Origin: Candidatus Stoquefichus sp. SB1
Lineage (GTDB): Bacteria; Bacillota_I; Bacilli_A; Erysipelotrichales; Coprobacillaceae
DNA length: 64,000 nt
Direction of reading: 5' to 3'
Assembly (NCBI RefSeq): GCF_001244545.1
Contig: NZ_LN852694.1
Coordinates: forward strand, 555,747 to 619,746
In this document: positions 1-8,444 of the stretch, piece by piece
How positions within the stretch are numbered: the first letter of the stretch is position 1
Layout: each line of letters begins with the position of its first letter
Notes under the pieces: generated by a model
What the model was told of the DNA's origin: nothing
The model's database searches: none
What the model saw: the letters and a program-made list of their open reading frames with translations, nothing else
Translations under genes and position numbers: made by a program

Positions 1-264
1 TCTTTAAAAGAAACGCAATTATCTCCAACGATTGATGTTCATGATAAGAACGTAAAACTCAAAAGAACAATTAAAATGTTAGAGGCAGGAGATAAAGTAA
101 AAGTAGCTGTACGTTTTAGAGGAAGACAATTAGCTCATATTGATATTGGTCAAAAAATACTAGAAGATTTCGTTGCTGAATGTGCTGACTATTGTATTGT
201 TGAAAAGCCAGCAAAAATGGAAGGACGAACATTGATTGCTATATTAGCACCAAAGAAGAAATAA
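1..264 (+). CDS. infC: Translation initiation factor IF-3, C-terminal part (5' end outside window)
   Basis: The frame is open from base 1 and ends at a TAA at 264, so the start lies upstream of the window; the internal ATG at 76 is not the start. The 87 visible residues are the C-terminal domain of IF-3, with the family-typical KxxxLSPTIDxHD stretch, the KxLxxGDKVKVxxRFRGR core and a basic tail ending APKKK. IF-3 binds the 30S subunit and checks initiator tRNA and start codons. It is followed after 16 bases by rpmI and then rplT, the usual infC-rpmI-rplT operon. The L20-binding leader of this operon would lie outside the window. Confidence 0.97.
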   Translation, partial: SLKETQLSPTIDVHDKNVKLKRTIKMLEAGDKVKVAVRFRGRQLAHIDIGQKILEDFVAECADYCIVEKPAKMEGRTLIAILAPKKK

Positions 265-280
265 ACAGGAGGACAAAATT

Positions 281-475
281 ATGCCAAAAATGAAATCTCA
301 CAGTGGTCTAAAAAAACGTTTAAAAAGAACAGGTTCAGGGAAATTGAAACGTAGTCATGCGTATGTTTCACATTTATCTCATAACAAGACTCATAAACAA
401 AAGAAACACTTAGCAAAAGCAACTTTAGTACACCCTTCAGATATGAAGAGAATTAAATCTAGATTACAAGGGTAA
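281..475 (+). CDS. rpmI: 50S ribosomal protein L35
   Basis: This 64-residue, very basic protein opens [20 protein letters not shown], the typical L35 start, and has the normal length for the family. It is a structural protein of the large ribosomal subunit. An AGGAGG ribosome binding site precedes the ATG. It sits between infC and rplT with gaps of 16 and 19 bases, so it is almost certainly co-transcribed with them. Confidence 0.97.
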   Translation: MPKMKSHSGLKKRLKRTGSGKLKRSHAYVSHLSHNKTHKQKKHLAKATLVHPSDMKRIKSRLQG

Positions 476-494
476 TAAATAGGAGGAAAAACAT

Positions 495-854
495 ATGGCA
501 AGAGTTAAAGGTGGATATACAACTAGACGTAGAAGAAAGAAAATCTTAAAATTAGCTAAAGGATATTTTGGTTCTAAGCATACATTATATAAAACAGCTA
601 ATGAACAAGTCATGAACTCATTAGAATATGCATATAGAGATAGAAGAAACTTAAAACGTGAAATGAGAAAATTATGGATTGCACGTATTAATGCTGCTGC
701 AAGAATGAATGATATTTCTTATTCTCAATTAATGCATGGTTTAAAATTAGCAAATGTTGAAATTAACAGAAAAATGTTATCTGAAATTGCAATTGCTGAT
801 CCAAAAGGATTTACTGCAATTGTTGATTCAGCTAAAAAAGCATTAGCAAAATAA
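495..854 (+). CDS. rplT: 50S ribosomal protein L20
   Basis: The 119-residue protein begins [20 protein letters not shown] and continues with the long basic helix and C-terminal RNA-binding domain typical of L20, at the normal length. L20 is an early assembly protein of the 50S subunit and in Bacillus also represses this operon by binding its leader mRNA. A strong GGAGG lies before the ATG. An intrinsic terminator directly follows, so this is the last gene of the operon. A minus-strand frame over its 3' end (725-949) is a shadow. Confidence 0.98.
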   Translation: MARVKGGYTTRRRRKKILKLAKGYFGSKHTLYKTANEQVMNSLEYAYRDRRNLKREMRKLWIARINAAARMNDISYSQLMHGLKLANVEINRKMLSEIAIADPKGFTAIVDSAKKALAK

Positions 855-856
855 TG

Positions 857-886
857 AAAACTGCACATGAGTGTAGTTTTTTTATA
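857..886 (+). terminator. Intrinsic terminator of infC-rpmI-rplT
   Basis: AAAACTGCAC, a short ATGA loop and GTGTAGTTTT form a ten-pair stem with one G-U pair. A run of seven T follows directly after the rplT stop. Confidence 0.85.
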
Positions 887-909
887 TTTTATTATGTAAT
901 CGCTTTCTG

Positions 910-937
910 TTGACATTTTTAGAGAGTTGTTTATAAT
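910..937 (+). promoter_or_regulatory. SigmaA-type promoter of the marR gene
   Basis: A perfect TTGACA (910-915) is separated by 16 bases from a perfect TATAAT (932-937). It lies just downstream of the rplT terminator and 38 bases before the marR ATG. The palindromic operator begins inside the -10 box. Confidence 0.85.
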
Positions 938-961
938 TATATGTAGCATGCTACATATAAT
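936..961 (+). promoter_or_regulatory. 26-bp perfect palindrome, probable MarR operator
   Basis: The 26 bases are an uninterrupted perfect palindrome with half-site ATTATATGTAGCA. The palindrome overlaps the end of the -10 box and the expected transcription start, and lies 13 bases before the regulator's ATG. A symmetric site at this position is what a dimeric MarR-family repressor would bind to shut off its own operon. Confidence 0.8.
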
Positions 962-974
962 AGGGAGATATAAA

Positions 975-1388
975 ATGAATGAACAGGATATCAGTGTTTT
1001 GATTTATAAAATGTCAAGTGCTATAGTGACATATATCAATCATGAATTGAATGCTTATCATTTGACTTTTCAGCAATTTTCTATTCTTCGTTATATCAGT
1101 CAACAAGATGATGAAGTCATAGGAAAAGATATTTGTCAGTTTTTAGGTGTTTCGCATCCTACTGCTGTTGGGTTGACATCAAGAATGGTGAGAAATAATC
1201 TTTTAATCGCATCTATCTCATCAAATGATCGTAGACAGACAGCTTTTTGTTTGAGTCAATATGGTCAGGAGATTTTAACACAAACGCAAAGTCTTATTGA
1301 TCAGGTAGAAACGCAAATAGCAGATGGTTTGGGTGAGAACAGTGAAACTTTTAAACAGTGTTTATTATCTTTAGAAGAGATTTTTTAA
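975..1388 (+). CDS. MarR-family transcriptional regulator
   Basis: The protein is 137 residues from the ATG at 975, which has an AGGGAG ribosome binding site; the open frame extends upstream to 927, but that start falls inside the promoter and operator. The sequence fits a winged-helix MarR protein: an N-terminal dimerisation helix, QQFSILRYISQ, then an HTH (GKDICQFLGVSHPTAVGLTSRM) and a wing ending SSNDRRQTAFCLS with the family-typical DRR. MarR proteins are usually ligand-released dimeric repressors. The gene stands 18 bases before an ABC exporter pair and behind its own palindromic site, so it probably controls that exporter. The ligand cannot be told from the sequence. Confidence 0.9.
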   Translation: MNEQDISVLIYKMSSAIVTYINHELNAYHLTFQQFSILRYISQQDDEVIGKDICQFLGVSHPTAVGLTSRMVRNNLLIASISSNDRRQTAFCLSQYGQEILTQTQSLIDQVETQIADGLGENSETFKQCLLSLEEIF

Positions 1389-1406
1389 TATGAGGGAGGA
1401 AAAAAT

Positions 1407-2708
1407 GTGGGGACTTTAAAGTTTTCTTTAAAAATGTTAAAAAAGGAATATAAAAAGAGTTTTGTCTATACACTCACGTTATGTTTGACGATTGCTGTTA
1501 CTTTTCTTTTTTTTAATATTATTGATAATGTTTATTTAATGGAACATGTATCAGCCAATCATTCATTGTCTGGTTTAGATATTCCATTTTCTTCAACATT
1601 ATCTTTTATCATTATTATTTTTTGTGCCTTTATGATTATCTTTGCAAATAATTTTTATATATCTAGAAAAACAAAAGAAATTGCTATTATGACAATGTCA
1701 GGTGCAAGTTTTTTAGATACAACCATGTATTTGTTTTATCAAAATTTTATCATGACATTGATTGCTTTTCCACTTGGAATTGGGATTGGCTTTGTGATGT
1801 CGATAGGTGTGAATCAGTGTATCTATCAATATTTAAGTTATCAGGCACCTTTTTTATATGTTCCATTCAATGCTATCAGTGATACTTTGATTTGTATATG
1901 TGCAATTATTGGTGCACAATTAATTTATGCATCAGGGTTTGTTTATCGAAAAGATATTCAATATATGTTATCGCAAGAACATAGTGCACAAGTAAAAGAT
2001 GAACGAATTATTCAACTACCATCAGCTATGTATTGGCTGGTTTATATTTTGGGTCTCGTTCTTCTTATCAGTGTTCCTTATGATGCAACATCAGCACTTT
2101 TTCCCTGCTGTATTGGAACTTTAGGGATTGGAGGTATGTTAAAATATTGTTTCCCAGCGCTCTTTAAAAAAATCAAAGAACGACGTCTGATTGCAGATAA
2201 ATTGTGGTTAATTGCCCTTTCTAATCTTTATGCTTCCTTGCGACGTGCAGTTTTACTGATTGAAATCTATGCAATATCAAGTAGTGTTATGATTGCTATT
2301 ATGATTTCACAGCAGGAGAATCCACGTGAAATGATAACCGCTATTATTGGTTTTATCGTTGTAATTTTACTCTTGCTGGCTAGTATTCTTTATAAATATA
2401 CAATGGAAGCCACAACAAGACATATGTTTTATTATAACTTATATAAATTAGGTTATACTTATCGACAATTATTATCGATTATCAAAAAAGAAGTTATTTC
2501 ATTTTATGTGATTTTAATTGGATTACCTTTATTCTATATTGGTATTACATTAATACGTGCTTTTTTACATCAGGGAATTACATTATCATTCTTCATAACG
2601 GTTTTTTTGGCTCAGATATTACCAGCATTATTAGCCGGTATATTAACATATATATCATATAAAAATTCTGTTTTATTGGTTTTAAAGGAAGGGGTTCATT
2701 ATGAATAA
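1407..2708 (+). CDS. FtsX-type ABC transporter permease
   Basis: The 433-residue polytopic membrane protein starts at GTG 1407 behind GAGGGAGGA; the ATG two bases earlier hits a stop after four codons. Hydrophobic segments lie near residues 20-40, 60-80, 110-135, 155-175, 205-250, 280-330, 350-370 and 390-425. An early segment reads RKTKEIAIMTMSGAS, the coupling loop typical of FtsX/MacB/BceB-type permeases. It is shorter than BceB (about 650 residues) and lacks its large extracellular loop. It overlaps the ATPase gene by 8 bases. The pair probably exports or senses a lipid, peptide or drug; the substrate is unknown. Confidence 0.85.
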   Translation: MGTLKFSLKMLKKEYKKSFVYTLTLCLTIAVTFLFFNIIDNVYLMEHVSANHSLSGLDIPFSSTLSFIIIIFCAFMIIFANNFYISRKTKEIAIMTMSGASFLDTTMYLFYQNFIMTLIAFPLGIGIGFVMSIGVNQCIYQYLSYQAPFLYVPFNAISDTLICICAIIGAQLIYASGFVYRKDIQYMLSQEHSAQVKDERIIQLPSAMYWLVYILGLVLLISVPYDATSALFPCCIGTLGIGGMLKYCFPALFKKIKERRLIADKLWLIALSNLYASLRRAVLLIEIYAISSSVMIAIMISQQENPREMITAIIGFIVVILLLLASILYKYTMEATTRHMFYYNLYKLGYTYRQLLSIIKKEVISFYVILIGLPLFYIGITLIRAFLHQGITLSFFITVFLAQILPALLAGILTYISYKNSVLLVLKEGVHYE

Positions 2709-3471
2709 AGAAATTTTAGTTGCGGATCATGTCACAAAAATATATGGTGTAGAAACCAAAAATCCAGTGACTGCATTGTTAGATGTTTCATTAAAAATGT
2801 ATGAAGGTGATTTTATTTGTGTTATGGGACCATCAGGCTCAGGAAAATCAACATTTATCAATAATCTTTCAACCATTGATGTACCTACCAAAGGTCGAGT
2901 TTATATTAATGGGAAAGAAGTCAGAACGATGGGAGAAAATGAGGTTGGTCGTTTTCGCTATGAAAATTTAGGATTCATTTTTCAGGAGTTTAATCTGCTT
3001 GATTCATTAACGATTTTTGAAAATATTGCTGTACCATTATCTTTAGCAAATAAAAATATCAAAGACATTAATGAACGTGTACATCAAGTAGCACAAAAAT
3101 TAAATGTTCATCAATTGTTAGATAAATATCCTCATGAATGTTCAGGTGGACAAAGACAACGTGCCGCTATCGCAAGAGCATTAGTGACAAATCCTAAATT
3201 AATTGTTGCAGATGAGCCAACTGGAAATTTAGATAGTCAAAATTCTCATGAATTATTAGAATTATTTAAAAATTTGAATGATCAAGAAGGTGTCTCTATC
3301 TTGATGGTGACTCATGATTCAATGATTGCGAGTTATTCTCAAAAACTTCTTTATATTAAAGATGGTGAAATTGCTGAAACGATTGAACGCGGTGATTTAT
3401 CACAAAAGGATTATTTTTATAAGATTGTTGATGTGAATTCAGTTGAATCTCAAAAACTATTCGTTGATTAA
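2701..3471 (+). CDS. ABC transporter ATP-binding protein (BceA/MacB-like)
   Basis: The 256-residue ATPase carries Walker [10 protein letters not shown] (residues 43-51), the Q-loop glutamine at about 95, signature CSGGQ (147-151), Walker B LIVADE (167-172) and a switch histidine in MVTHD. The [15 protein letters not shown] stretch places it in the LolD/MacB/BceA group that pairs with FtsX-type permeases. Its ATG overlaps the permease gene by 8 bases, so the two are translationally coupled. A terminator follows directly, closing a three-gene marR-permease-ATPase operon. Confidence 0.93.
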   Translation: MNKEILVADHVTKIYGVETKNPVTALLDVSLKMYEGDFICVMGPSGSGKSTFINNLSTIDVPTKGRVYINGKEVRTMGENEVGRFRYENLGFIFQEFNLLDSLTIFENIAVPLSLANKNIKDINERVHQVAQKLNVHQLLDKYPHECSGGQRQRAAIARALVTNPKLIVADEPTGNLDSQNSHELLELFKNLNDQEGVSILMVTHDSMIASYSQKLLYIKDGEIAETIERGDLSQKDYFYKIVDVNSVESQKLFVD

Positions 3472-3490
3472 CAGGCTATGCCTGTTTTTT
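3470..3490 (+). terminator. Intrinsic terminator of the marR-ABC operon
   Basis: ACAGGC, TAT, GCCTGT, then six T starting within the stem end. It begins at the ATPase stop codon. Confidence 0.8.
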
Positions 3491-3548
3491 GTTTATTTTT
3501 GATAAAATATGTGCATACTTTGTTTGGTTCATATTCAGTTGAAATTAT

Positions 3549-3577
3549 TTGTCTAAGATAGAAAATAGTTATATAAT
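3549..3577 (+). promoter_or_regulatory. Promoter for the M42 peptidase-patatin pair
   Basis: TTGTCT (3549-3554), 17 bases, TATAAT (3572-3577), 22 bases before the next ATG. Confidence 0.7.
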
Positions 3578-3599
3578 ATATCACTAGGAGGTAATTAAT

Positions 3600-4670
3600 A
3601 TGGCAGATTTAGAAATGTTAAAAAAGATCAGTTTAGTGAATGGGATTTCAGGTTATGAAAAACAGGTAACACGTCTGATGAAATCATATATTGAGGATTG
3701 TGTTGATGAAATACAATATGATCAATTAGGAAGTTTAGTTGGTGTCAAAAAAGGTGAAAGTGATTTAAAAGTCTTATTAACTGGGCATGTCGATGAAATT
3801 GGTTTTATCGTTAAAGATATTGATGAAGGTGGATTTATCAAAGTTCAGCCAGTTGGTGGATGGATGGGACAGAATTTACCATCTTCACTTATGTGTATCA
3901 CAACACGTGATGGTCGTGAAATCAAAGGTGTTTTTGGTTCAGTCCCACCTCATGGTAAATCATTGGAAGAAAGAAATAAAGTTGTTGATCCTAAGGATTC
4001 CTTCTTAGATATTGGTGTTTTAAGTAAGCAGGAAGCTTTAGATTTAGGGATTCATAAAGGTGATCCCATAACACCTGTATCAGAATTTACAGTCATGGGA
4101 AATGAAAAATGTTTGATGTCAAAAGCATGGGATGATCGTATTGGAGTTGCAGTGATTATTGAAGTTTTGCGTCAATTAAAAAATGAAAGTATTTATCCAA
4201 CGTTATATGGTGCTGGAACTGTTCAGGAAGAAGTTGGTTTACGTGGAGCCAAAACAGTTGGTCAGATGATTAAACCAGATATTGCGCTTGCGATTGATGT
4301 CACATTCTCACAAGATTTACCTGGTGAAAAAGGTGATGTTCGTTTAGGCAGTGGCGTGGCCTTAAGTGTTATGGATGGAAGTGTCATAGCACATAGTGGG
4401 CTATTAAAAGCATTGGAGAATATTTGTGAAAAGCATCAAATTGCTTATCAGTTAGATATGATTGCGGCTGGTGGAACAGATTCAGGCGAATTAAGTAAAG
4501 TAGAAGCGGGTGTTATGAATATCACCCTCTCTATTCCATCACGTTATATGCATTCTCATCATACAATTATTAATTGTGATGATTTTGATGCGACAGTTCA
4601 ATTATTAGTGGAATTTATCCGTGCACTGAATCAAGATTTATATGTTGCAATGGTTGAGGATAAAAGATAA
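3600..4670 (+). CDS. M42-family metallo-aminopeptidase
   Basis: The 356-residue protein has the normal M42 length and the metal-site motifs in order: TGHVDEIGF (His63, Asp65), WDDRIG (Asp178/179), QEEVGLRGA (Glu210/211), AIDVT (Asp233) and a late SRYMHSHH. M42 enzymes (glutamyl aminopeptidase, YsdC/FrvX, once called endoglucanase M) are cytosolic di-zinc aminopeptidases that form tetrahedral dodecamers and degrade peptides. An AGGAGG site sets the ATG. It overlaps the next gene by one base. Annotation as an endo-1,4-glucanase, seen for relatives, should be avoided. Confidence 0.93.
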   Translation: MADLEMLKKISLVNGISGYEKQVTRLMKSYIEDCVDEIQYDQLGSLVGVKKGESDLKVLLTGHVDEIGFIVKDIDEGGFIKVQPVGGWMGQNLPSSLMCITTRDGREIKGVFGSVPPHGKSLEERNKVVDPKDSFLDIGVLSKQEALDLGIHKGDPITPVSEFTVMGNEKCLMSKAWDDRIGVAVIIEVLRQLKNESIYPTLYGAGTVQEEVGLRGAKTVGQMIKPDIALAIDVTFSQDLPGEKGDVRLGSGVALSVMDGSVIAHSGLLKALENICEKHQIAYQLDMIAAGGTDSGELSKVEAGVMNITLSIPSRYMHSHHTIINCDDFDATVQLLVEFIRALNQDLYVAMVEDKR

Positions 4671-5512
4671 TGGGTGCACTCATTTTAGAAGGTGGAACAT
4701 TTCGTCCCATCTTCTCAAGTGGGGTCATGGATGCATTGCTTGATACAGGTGTAGAGTTTCCCTATGTTATTGGTGTTTCAGCAGGGATTACTGATGGTTT
4801 TTCATATGCTTCAAAACAAACACGACGTAATTATGATATTCTTATGAATCATCGACACGATAAGCGTTATGTTGGACTTCGTAATTATATAAGTGATAAA
4901 AGTCTGTTTGGATTGAAATTTGCTTATGAAACCATTCCTAATGATCTCTATCCTTTTGACTGGGAGACGTTTTTAAAAAATCCAATAGAAATTAAAGTTG
5001 GTGTCACAAATGTAGAAACTGGTCAATGTGAGTATTTGGATGGTAAAAAATTAGATCAGCAATGTACAATGTTAAAAGCAACATGTGCCATTCCTTTTGC
5101 ATTTCCAATTATTCATCTTAATGGAAAAGGTTATTATGATGGTGGGATTTGTGATCCTATACCAGTTAGAAAGGCTATGGCAGATGGTCATGAGAAAATG
5201 CTGATTGTTTTGACAAGGCCAAAAGGTTATCGTAAAAAATTATCGCGAGCAAATGTTTTGGCAAGTCGTCGTTTAAAGAAAAGATACCCACATCTGGTTA
5301 AACCGCTTTTAACAAGGCATGAATTATATAATGAAACATTGGCTTACTGTGAACAGTTAGAGCAGGAAGGTAAGGCTATTATTTTAAGACCTACTGAGGA
5401 AGTTCAGATTGATTCTTTTGAAAAGGATTTAGATAAGATTGATCGTATTTATCAATTTGGTTATCAACTTGCTATGGAAAATATGGAAAGTATAAAAAAA
5501 TTGCTTTTATAG
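4670..5512 (+). CDS. Patatin-like phospholipase family protein
   Basis: The 280-residue protein shows the patatin fold signatures. LILEGGTFRPIFSSGV is the oxyanion-loop region (the usual GGGxRG is altered to EGGTFRP). The nucleophile elbow is GVSAG (Ser37), and the DGG at about 157-159 supplies the catalytic Asp, giving a Ser-Asp dyad. It belongs to the YjjU-like bacterial group of predicted lipid hydrolases. No signal peptide is seen, so it is probably cytoplasmic or membrane-peripheral. The TAATG overlap with the M42 gene indicates coupled translation; the substrate is unknown. Confidence 0.88.
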   Translation: MGALILEGGTFRPIFSSGVMDALLDTGVEFPYVIGVSAGITDGFSYASKQTRRNYDILMNHRHDKRYVGLRNYISDKSLFGLKFAYETIPNDLYPFDWETFLKNPIEIKVGVTNVETGQCEYLDGKKLDQQCTMLKATCAIPFAFPIIHLNGKGYYDGGICDPIPVRKAMADGHEKMLIVLTRPKGYRKKLSRANVLASRRLKKRYPHLVKPLLTRHELYNETLAYCEQLEQEGKAIILRPTEEVQIDSFEKDLDKIDRIYQFGYQLAMENMESIKKLLL

Positions 5513-5520
5513 ATATTTTT

Positions 5521-5549
5521 TTGACATTTTCACACACTTTTAAAATAAT
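5521..5549 (+). promoter_or_regulatory. Promoter of htrA-like gene
   Basis: TTGACA (5521-5526), 17 bases, AATAAT (5544-5549), 66 bases before the ATG at 5616. No CtsR or CssR-type site was recognised. Confidence 0.55.
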
Positions 5550-5615
5550 GTTTTGTCAATTATGTTTTATGATAGTAAATGTAAAAACAATACATAGAGA
5601 AAGGAAGATTGTAAA

Positions 5616-6818
5616 ATGGAAGATATGGATAAAAAAGCTTTTGAAGAAAATGAAGAGTTTAATGAACATATAAATGCTTATCAATCTGATGAAAATAAGC
5701 CAGGTCATACGAAGAAAAAGATCAATGGAAATCTTATCTTTAAAGTGGTTATCATTGTTTTATTGGTTGTTTCTTTAGGATGTAATGGTTTCTTGATGTA
5801 TAAGGTGTTAGGAACATCTTCTTCAAATGGGTCAACATCTAACAATAAGGTTCAAACAATTAATTATGATGTGAAAACAGATTTAACAGATGTCATTAAA
5901 AAGGCAAAGGAATCAACTGTTGGAGTTGCTGTTTATCAGAATAATAAATTATCTGGTAGTGGTAGTGGTGTTATTTATAAGGTTAATGGTAAAACTGTTT
6001 ATGTTATTACGAATCATCATGTTATTGATTCTGCACAATCTATTGAAGTTATCTATTCAAATGGTGAGTCTGTAAAGGCTGAGTTAGTTGGTAGTGATCA
6101 ATATGGTGATATTGCTGTTTTAAAAATGAATGTTAACTTTGATGTTACTGCTTTTAAAACAGGGGATTCTGATTTGTTAGATCCTGGTGAAACAGTTATG
6201 GCTGTAGGAAGTCCTTTAGGAATTGAATATGCTGGAACAGTTACACAAGGTATTGTTTCTGCTGCTAAACGTACTGTTTCTGTTGATTTAAATGGTGATG
6301 GTAAAGAAGACTGGGATATGAATGTTATTCAGACAGATGCAGCTATTAATCCTGGAAATAGTGGTGGTGCTCTTGTCAATGCTGTTGGTGAATTGGTTGG
6401 TATTACTTCAATGAAATATTCTTCAGAAGAAGTAGAAGGTATGGGATTTGCCTTACCAATTAATGATGCAGTGAAATTAGTTGAAGAAATTATTTCAACT
6501 GGTAAAGTCAATCGACCTACATTAGGTATTTCTGGATTATCATTAGATGGTTATTCATCTTATGAATTGTATATGTATCGTATTCAAACAAATTTAAATA
6601 AAGGAATTTATGTTGCAAGTGTACAAAGTGGTTCAGCAGCAAGTAGTGCAGGTATTGAAGTTGGTGATGTTATTACAAAATTTGATGGTGAAGAGATAGA
6701 ATCATACAAAGATTTCTTGACAAAACTTTATTCTAAAAATCCTGGTGATACTGTGAAATTGACAATTAATCATGGTGGTTCGACATCAACAGTTAATGTT
6801 AAATTAGGTTCTTCATAA
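5616..6818 (+). CDS. HtrA-type membrane-anchored serine protease with PDZ domain
   Basis: The 400-residue protein has a short acidic cytoplasmic N-terminus, one membrane segment (about 41-62) and a Ser/Asn-rich linker. The trypsin-like domain shows the full triad: TNHHV (His135), GDIAV (Asp165) and NPGNSGGAL (Ser249). A C-terminal PDZ domain (about 300-398) has the GIYVASVQSGSAASSAGI substrate-binding loop. It matches the HtrA/DegP-like quality-control proteases of Firmicutes, with the catalytic domain outside the membrane. It stands alone between a TTGACA promoter and a terminator. An SLDGYSSYELY insertion lies between the protease and PDZ domains. Confidence 0.94.
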   Translation: MEDMDKKAFEENEEFNEHINAYQSDENKPGHTKKKINGNLIFKVVIIVLLVVSLGCNGFLMYKVLGTSSSNGSTSNNKVQTINYDVKTDLTDVIKKAKESTVGVAVYQNNKLSGSGSGVIYKVNGKTVYVITNHHVIDSAQSIEVIYSNGESVKAELVGSDQYGDIAVLKMNVNFDVTAFKTGDSDLLDPGETVMAVGSPLGIEYAGTVTQGIVSAAKRTVSVDLNGDGKEDWDMNVIQTDAAINPGNSGGALVNAVGELVGITSMKYSSEEVEGMGFALPINDAVKLVEEIISTGKVNRPTLGISGLSLDGYSSYELYMYRIQTNLNKGIYVASVQSGSAASSAGIEVGDVITKFDGEEIESYKDFLTKLYSKNPGDTVKLTINHGGSTSTVNVKLGSS

Positions 6819-6819
6819 T

Positions 6820-6849
6820 AAGGAAAGACGAAAGCTCTTTCCTTTTTTG
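6820..6849 (+). terminator. Intrinsic terminator after htrA-like gene
   Basis: AAGGAAAGA, a CGAAAGC loop, TCTTTCCTT, then a T run. Confidence 0.8.
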
Positions 6850-6882
6850 TGTAAAAAATATATAATGTGAAAAGGTGATGAT

Positions 6883-7737
6883 ATGAATAAAGAGATAAAA
6901 AGACAATTAATCCTTTCTATGGTATTGCTGAGTATGTTCGTTATGACACTCTTTTTTTGGTATGATAATTTTGTATTTCATACATATGTAACTACAAGTG
7001 ACTATCAATATTGTTTTGCAGGTGGTAATGAGGATTTATCGATAGGTGGCTATGAATTTTCTAAAGATCATGGTGAAGAAAAATATGGTGGAGCAAGAAT
7101 TGTAGCATTAAAAGATCGCTTTTTATTAGAGAATGATCAAGTGACTATTGATTTTGTTATCCAGTATGATCAACAGGAAAAACGATTAACTCATCATTTT
7201 GATGTCAAAAGTGACAATGAAGTTTTATTTATGGATGTTGAAAAAACAAATGAATCCCTTTTGACAGATAAGATATCTACAGCACAATGTGAGGTTGTTG
7301 TTGAACGTGATCATCAAAAAGTGTATGAACAAACCATAACAATGCAAAAACAAGATATTGTTGTTTATAATGGTGCGAATAAAAAATATGCTTTACAAAA
7401 TATTTATGCAACCAGCTCATGGCTGAAAACAGGTGATTTTATATCAACTAATCAGCATATTTCCCAACAATATCCATATGTGATTATTGATTATTTATAT
7501 TTAAAAGAAAATGGCAATAGTGATAATCTTAATGATTATGAACGTTTTGCATATGTGAAGGGAAAAACACAGGATATTTTAGATGGAAAAAATAAATCAG
7601 TTGCTTTTTTTGATGATAAGGGCTCATTGTTAGATAGAGAATTACGTTGTGTGGTGACGCTTATGGAAAGTGAATCACAGAGTCAGGGGTATACTTTTGT
7701 ATTGAATTTAAAAGGTGCAATTAAGGCGGTGGAGTAG
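6883..7737 (+). CDS. Membrane-anchored extracellular protein of unknown function
   Basis: I do not recognise this 284-residue protein. It has a basic start (MNKEIKRQ), one hydrophobic segment at about 9-27 that could be a signal anchor, and then a hydrophilic domain with no low-complexity regions. That domain is probably exposed outside the cell and rich in beta strands (alternating VTIDFVIQY and EVVVERD stretches). No cysteine pair, protease motif or lipobox is evident. The stop (TAG 7735-7737) abuts the ATG of the next gene, so the two are translationally coupled and probably work together. A GGTGAT ribosome binding site precedes the ATG. Confidence 0.7.
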   Translation: MNKEIKRQLILSMVLLSMFVMTLFFWYDNFVFHTYVTTSDYQYCFAGGNEDLSIGGYEFSKDHGEEKYGGARIVALKDRFLLENDQVTIDFVIQYDQQEKRLTHHFDVKSDNEVLFMDVEKTNESLLTDKISTAQCEVVVERDHQKVYEQTITMQKQDIVVYNGANKKYALQNIYATSSWLKTGDFISTNQHISQQYPYVIIDYLYLKENGNSDNLNDYERFAYVKGKTQDILDGKNKSVAFFDDKGSLLDRELRCVVTLMESESQSQGYTFVLNLKGAIKAVE

Positions 7738-8193
7738 ATGAAAAATAAAAAGGATATTGTGACGATTTATATGTTAAGAAATGCTTTTGCGACATTGATG
7801 ACAGCCTTTGTGTCTTTTATGATATCTTTAATGAATTTTTATCATTGTCCATTTTCTGAAGCATTACAAAGATTGTTTGTGTTTGATATTTATACAACTC
7901 TTTATTTTTTGTTGTTGTGGGTATTTGATTATATTGTTTTTGAAATTTCTAAAATTGTATATGATATCTATGAAGAAAAGGTGACTTTTTTACCTTGTAT
8001 TGGTTTATGGATTTTATGTGTTTGTATTTTCTTTGCACCAATTCTGGATTTATTTCAATATAATCTTTGTATTTTATTTATCTTAATCAGTTTAAGAATG
8101 ATTAAGGAAATGTGGAAAAGAACGCCAGAATTGTTTTCTTGGATTCATAAACTTATTGGTAAAGTGAAAAAAAGACCAGAGACTGGTCTATAA
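7738..8193 (+). CDS. Small integral membrane protein of unknown function
   Basis: The protein has 151 residues and about four hydrophobic segments (roughly 12-32, 48-70, 85-103 and 105-122), with a basic tail ending KKRPETGL. I recognise no family. It starts on the base after the stop of the preceding single-span protein, and its ribosome binding site (GGTGGAG) lies inside that gene. Its last codons are convergent with sspI, overlap it by 6 bases, and contain the sspI terminator hairpin. The pairing with 6883-7737 suggests a two-part membrane complex, which is inference only. Confidence 0.7.
   Translation: MKNKKDIVTIYMLRNAFATLMTAFVSFMISLMNFYHCPFSEALQRLFVFDIYTTLYFLLLWVFDYIVFEISKIVYDIYEEKVTFLPCIGLWILCVCIFFAPILDLFQYNLCILFILISLRMIKEMWKRTPELFSWIHKLIGKVKKRPETGL
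8163..8189 (-). terminator. Terminator of sspI, embedded in the convergent gene
   Basis: AGACCAG, AGA, CTGGTCT (8173-8189) is a perfect seven-pair hairpin. Only the minus strand has a T run after it (complement of the A run at 8167-8173), so it serves sspI while lying inside the coding end of the plus-strand gene. Confidence 0.75.
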
Positions 8194-8385
8194 TAAATGA
8201 GAAATATTTTGGAGAAATTGTTGTTTAGAATTTGAATCTAATGAATTGTAATATCGTTCAAATAATACACCTAAACCAACGAGAATTGTTTCTTCTTTAG
8301 AAGCAATGCCATCATCTATTGTTTGTTGTAGTTGAGAGGCTGAAAAACCTTTTAAATTATTTAAGAGCGCTTCACGCATTTGCAT
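8188..8385 (-). CDS. sspI: Small acid-soluble spore protein I (SspI)
   Basis: The protein is 65 residues from the ATG at 8385; the frame also allows 8394 (68 residues), but AAGG then touches the start codon, whereas it sits 9 bases before 8385. It resembles Bacillus SspI in length and in the core LLNNLKGFSAS...TIDDGIASKEE...LVGLGVLFERYY, matching the GLGVLFE block of SspI. SspI is a minor spore-core protein made only in the forespore. The neighbours (SpoU methyltransferase, pheST) repeat the Bacillus sspI-ysgA-pheST order. Together with a sigma-G-like promoter, this indicates a spore-former. Confidence 0.88.
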   Translation of the reverse strand: MQMREALLNNLKGFSASQLQQTIDDGIASKEETILVGLGVLFERYYNSLDSNSKQQFLQNISHLL

Positions 8386-8405
8386 ATCTATCATCCTTTC
8401 TTATA

Positions 8406-8435
8406 TAATATGGGATAATCAAAAGGAGTTTATAC
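8406..8435 (-). promoter_or_regulatory. SigmaG-like promoter of sspI
   Basis: Read on the minus strand, GTATA (8435-8431), 18 bases, CATATTA (8412-8406). This fits the Bacillus SigG pattern (GMATR, 18 bases, CATNNTA) with one mismatch in the -35 box. It lies about 20 bases before the sspI start, as expected for a forespore gene. Confidence 0.65.
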
Positions 8436-8444
8436 AGAAGTTTT

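Noticed and set aside
3600..4670. Cellulase (endo-1,4-glucanase) as product name
   Set aside because: The metal-site motifs are those of M42 aminopeptidases; the cellulase name is an old misannotation of this family.
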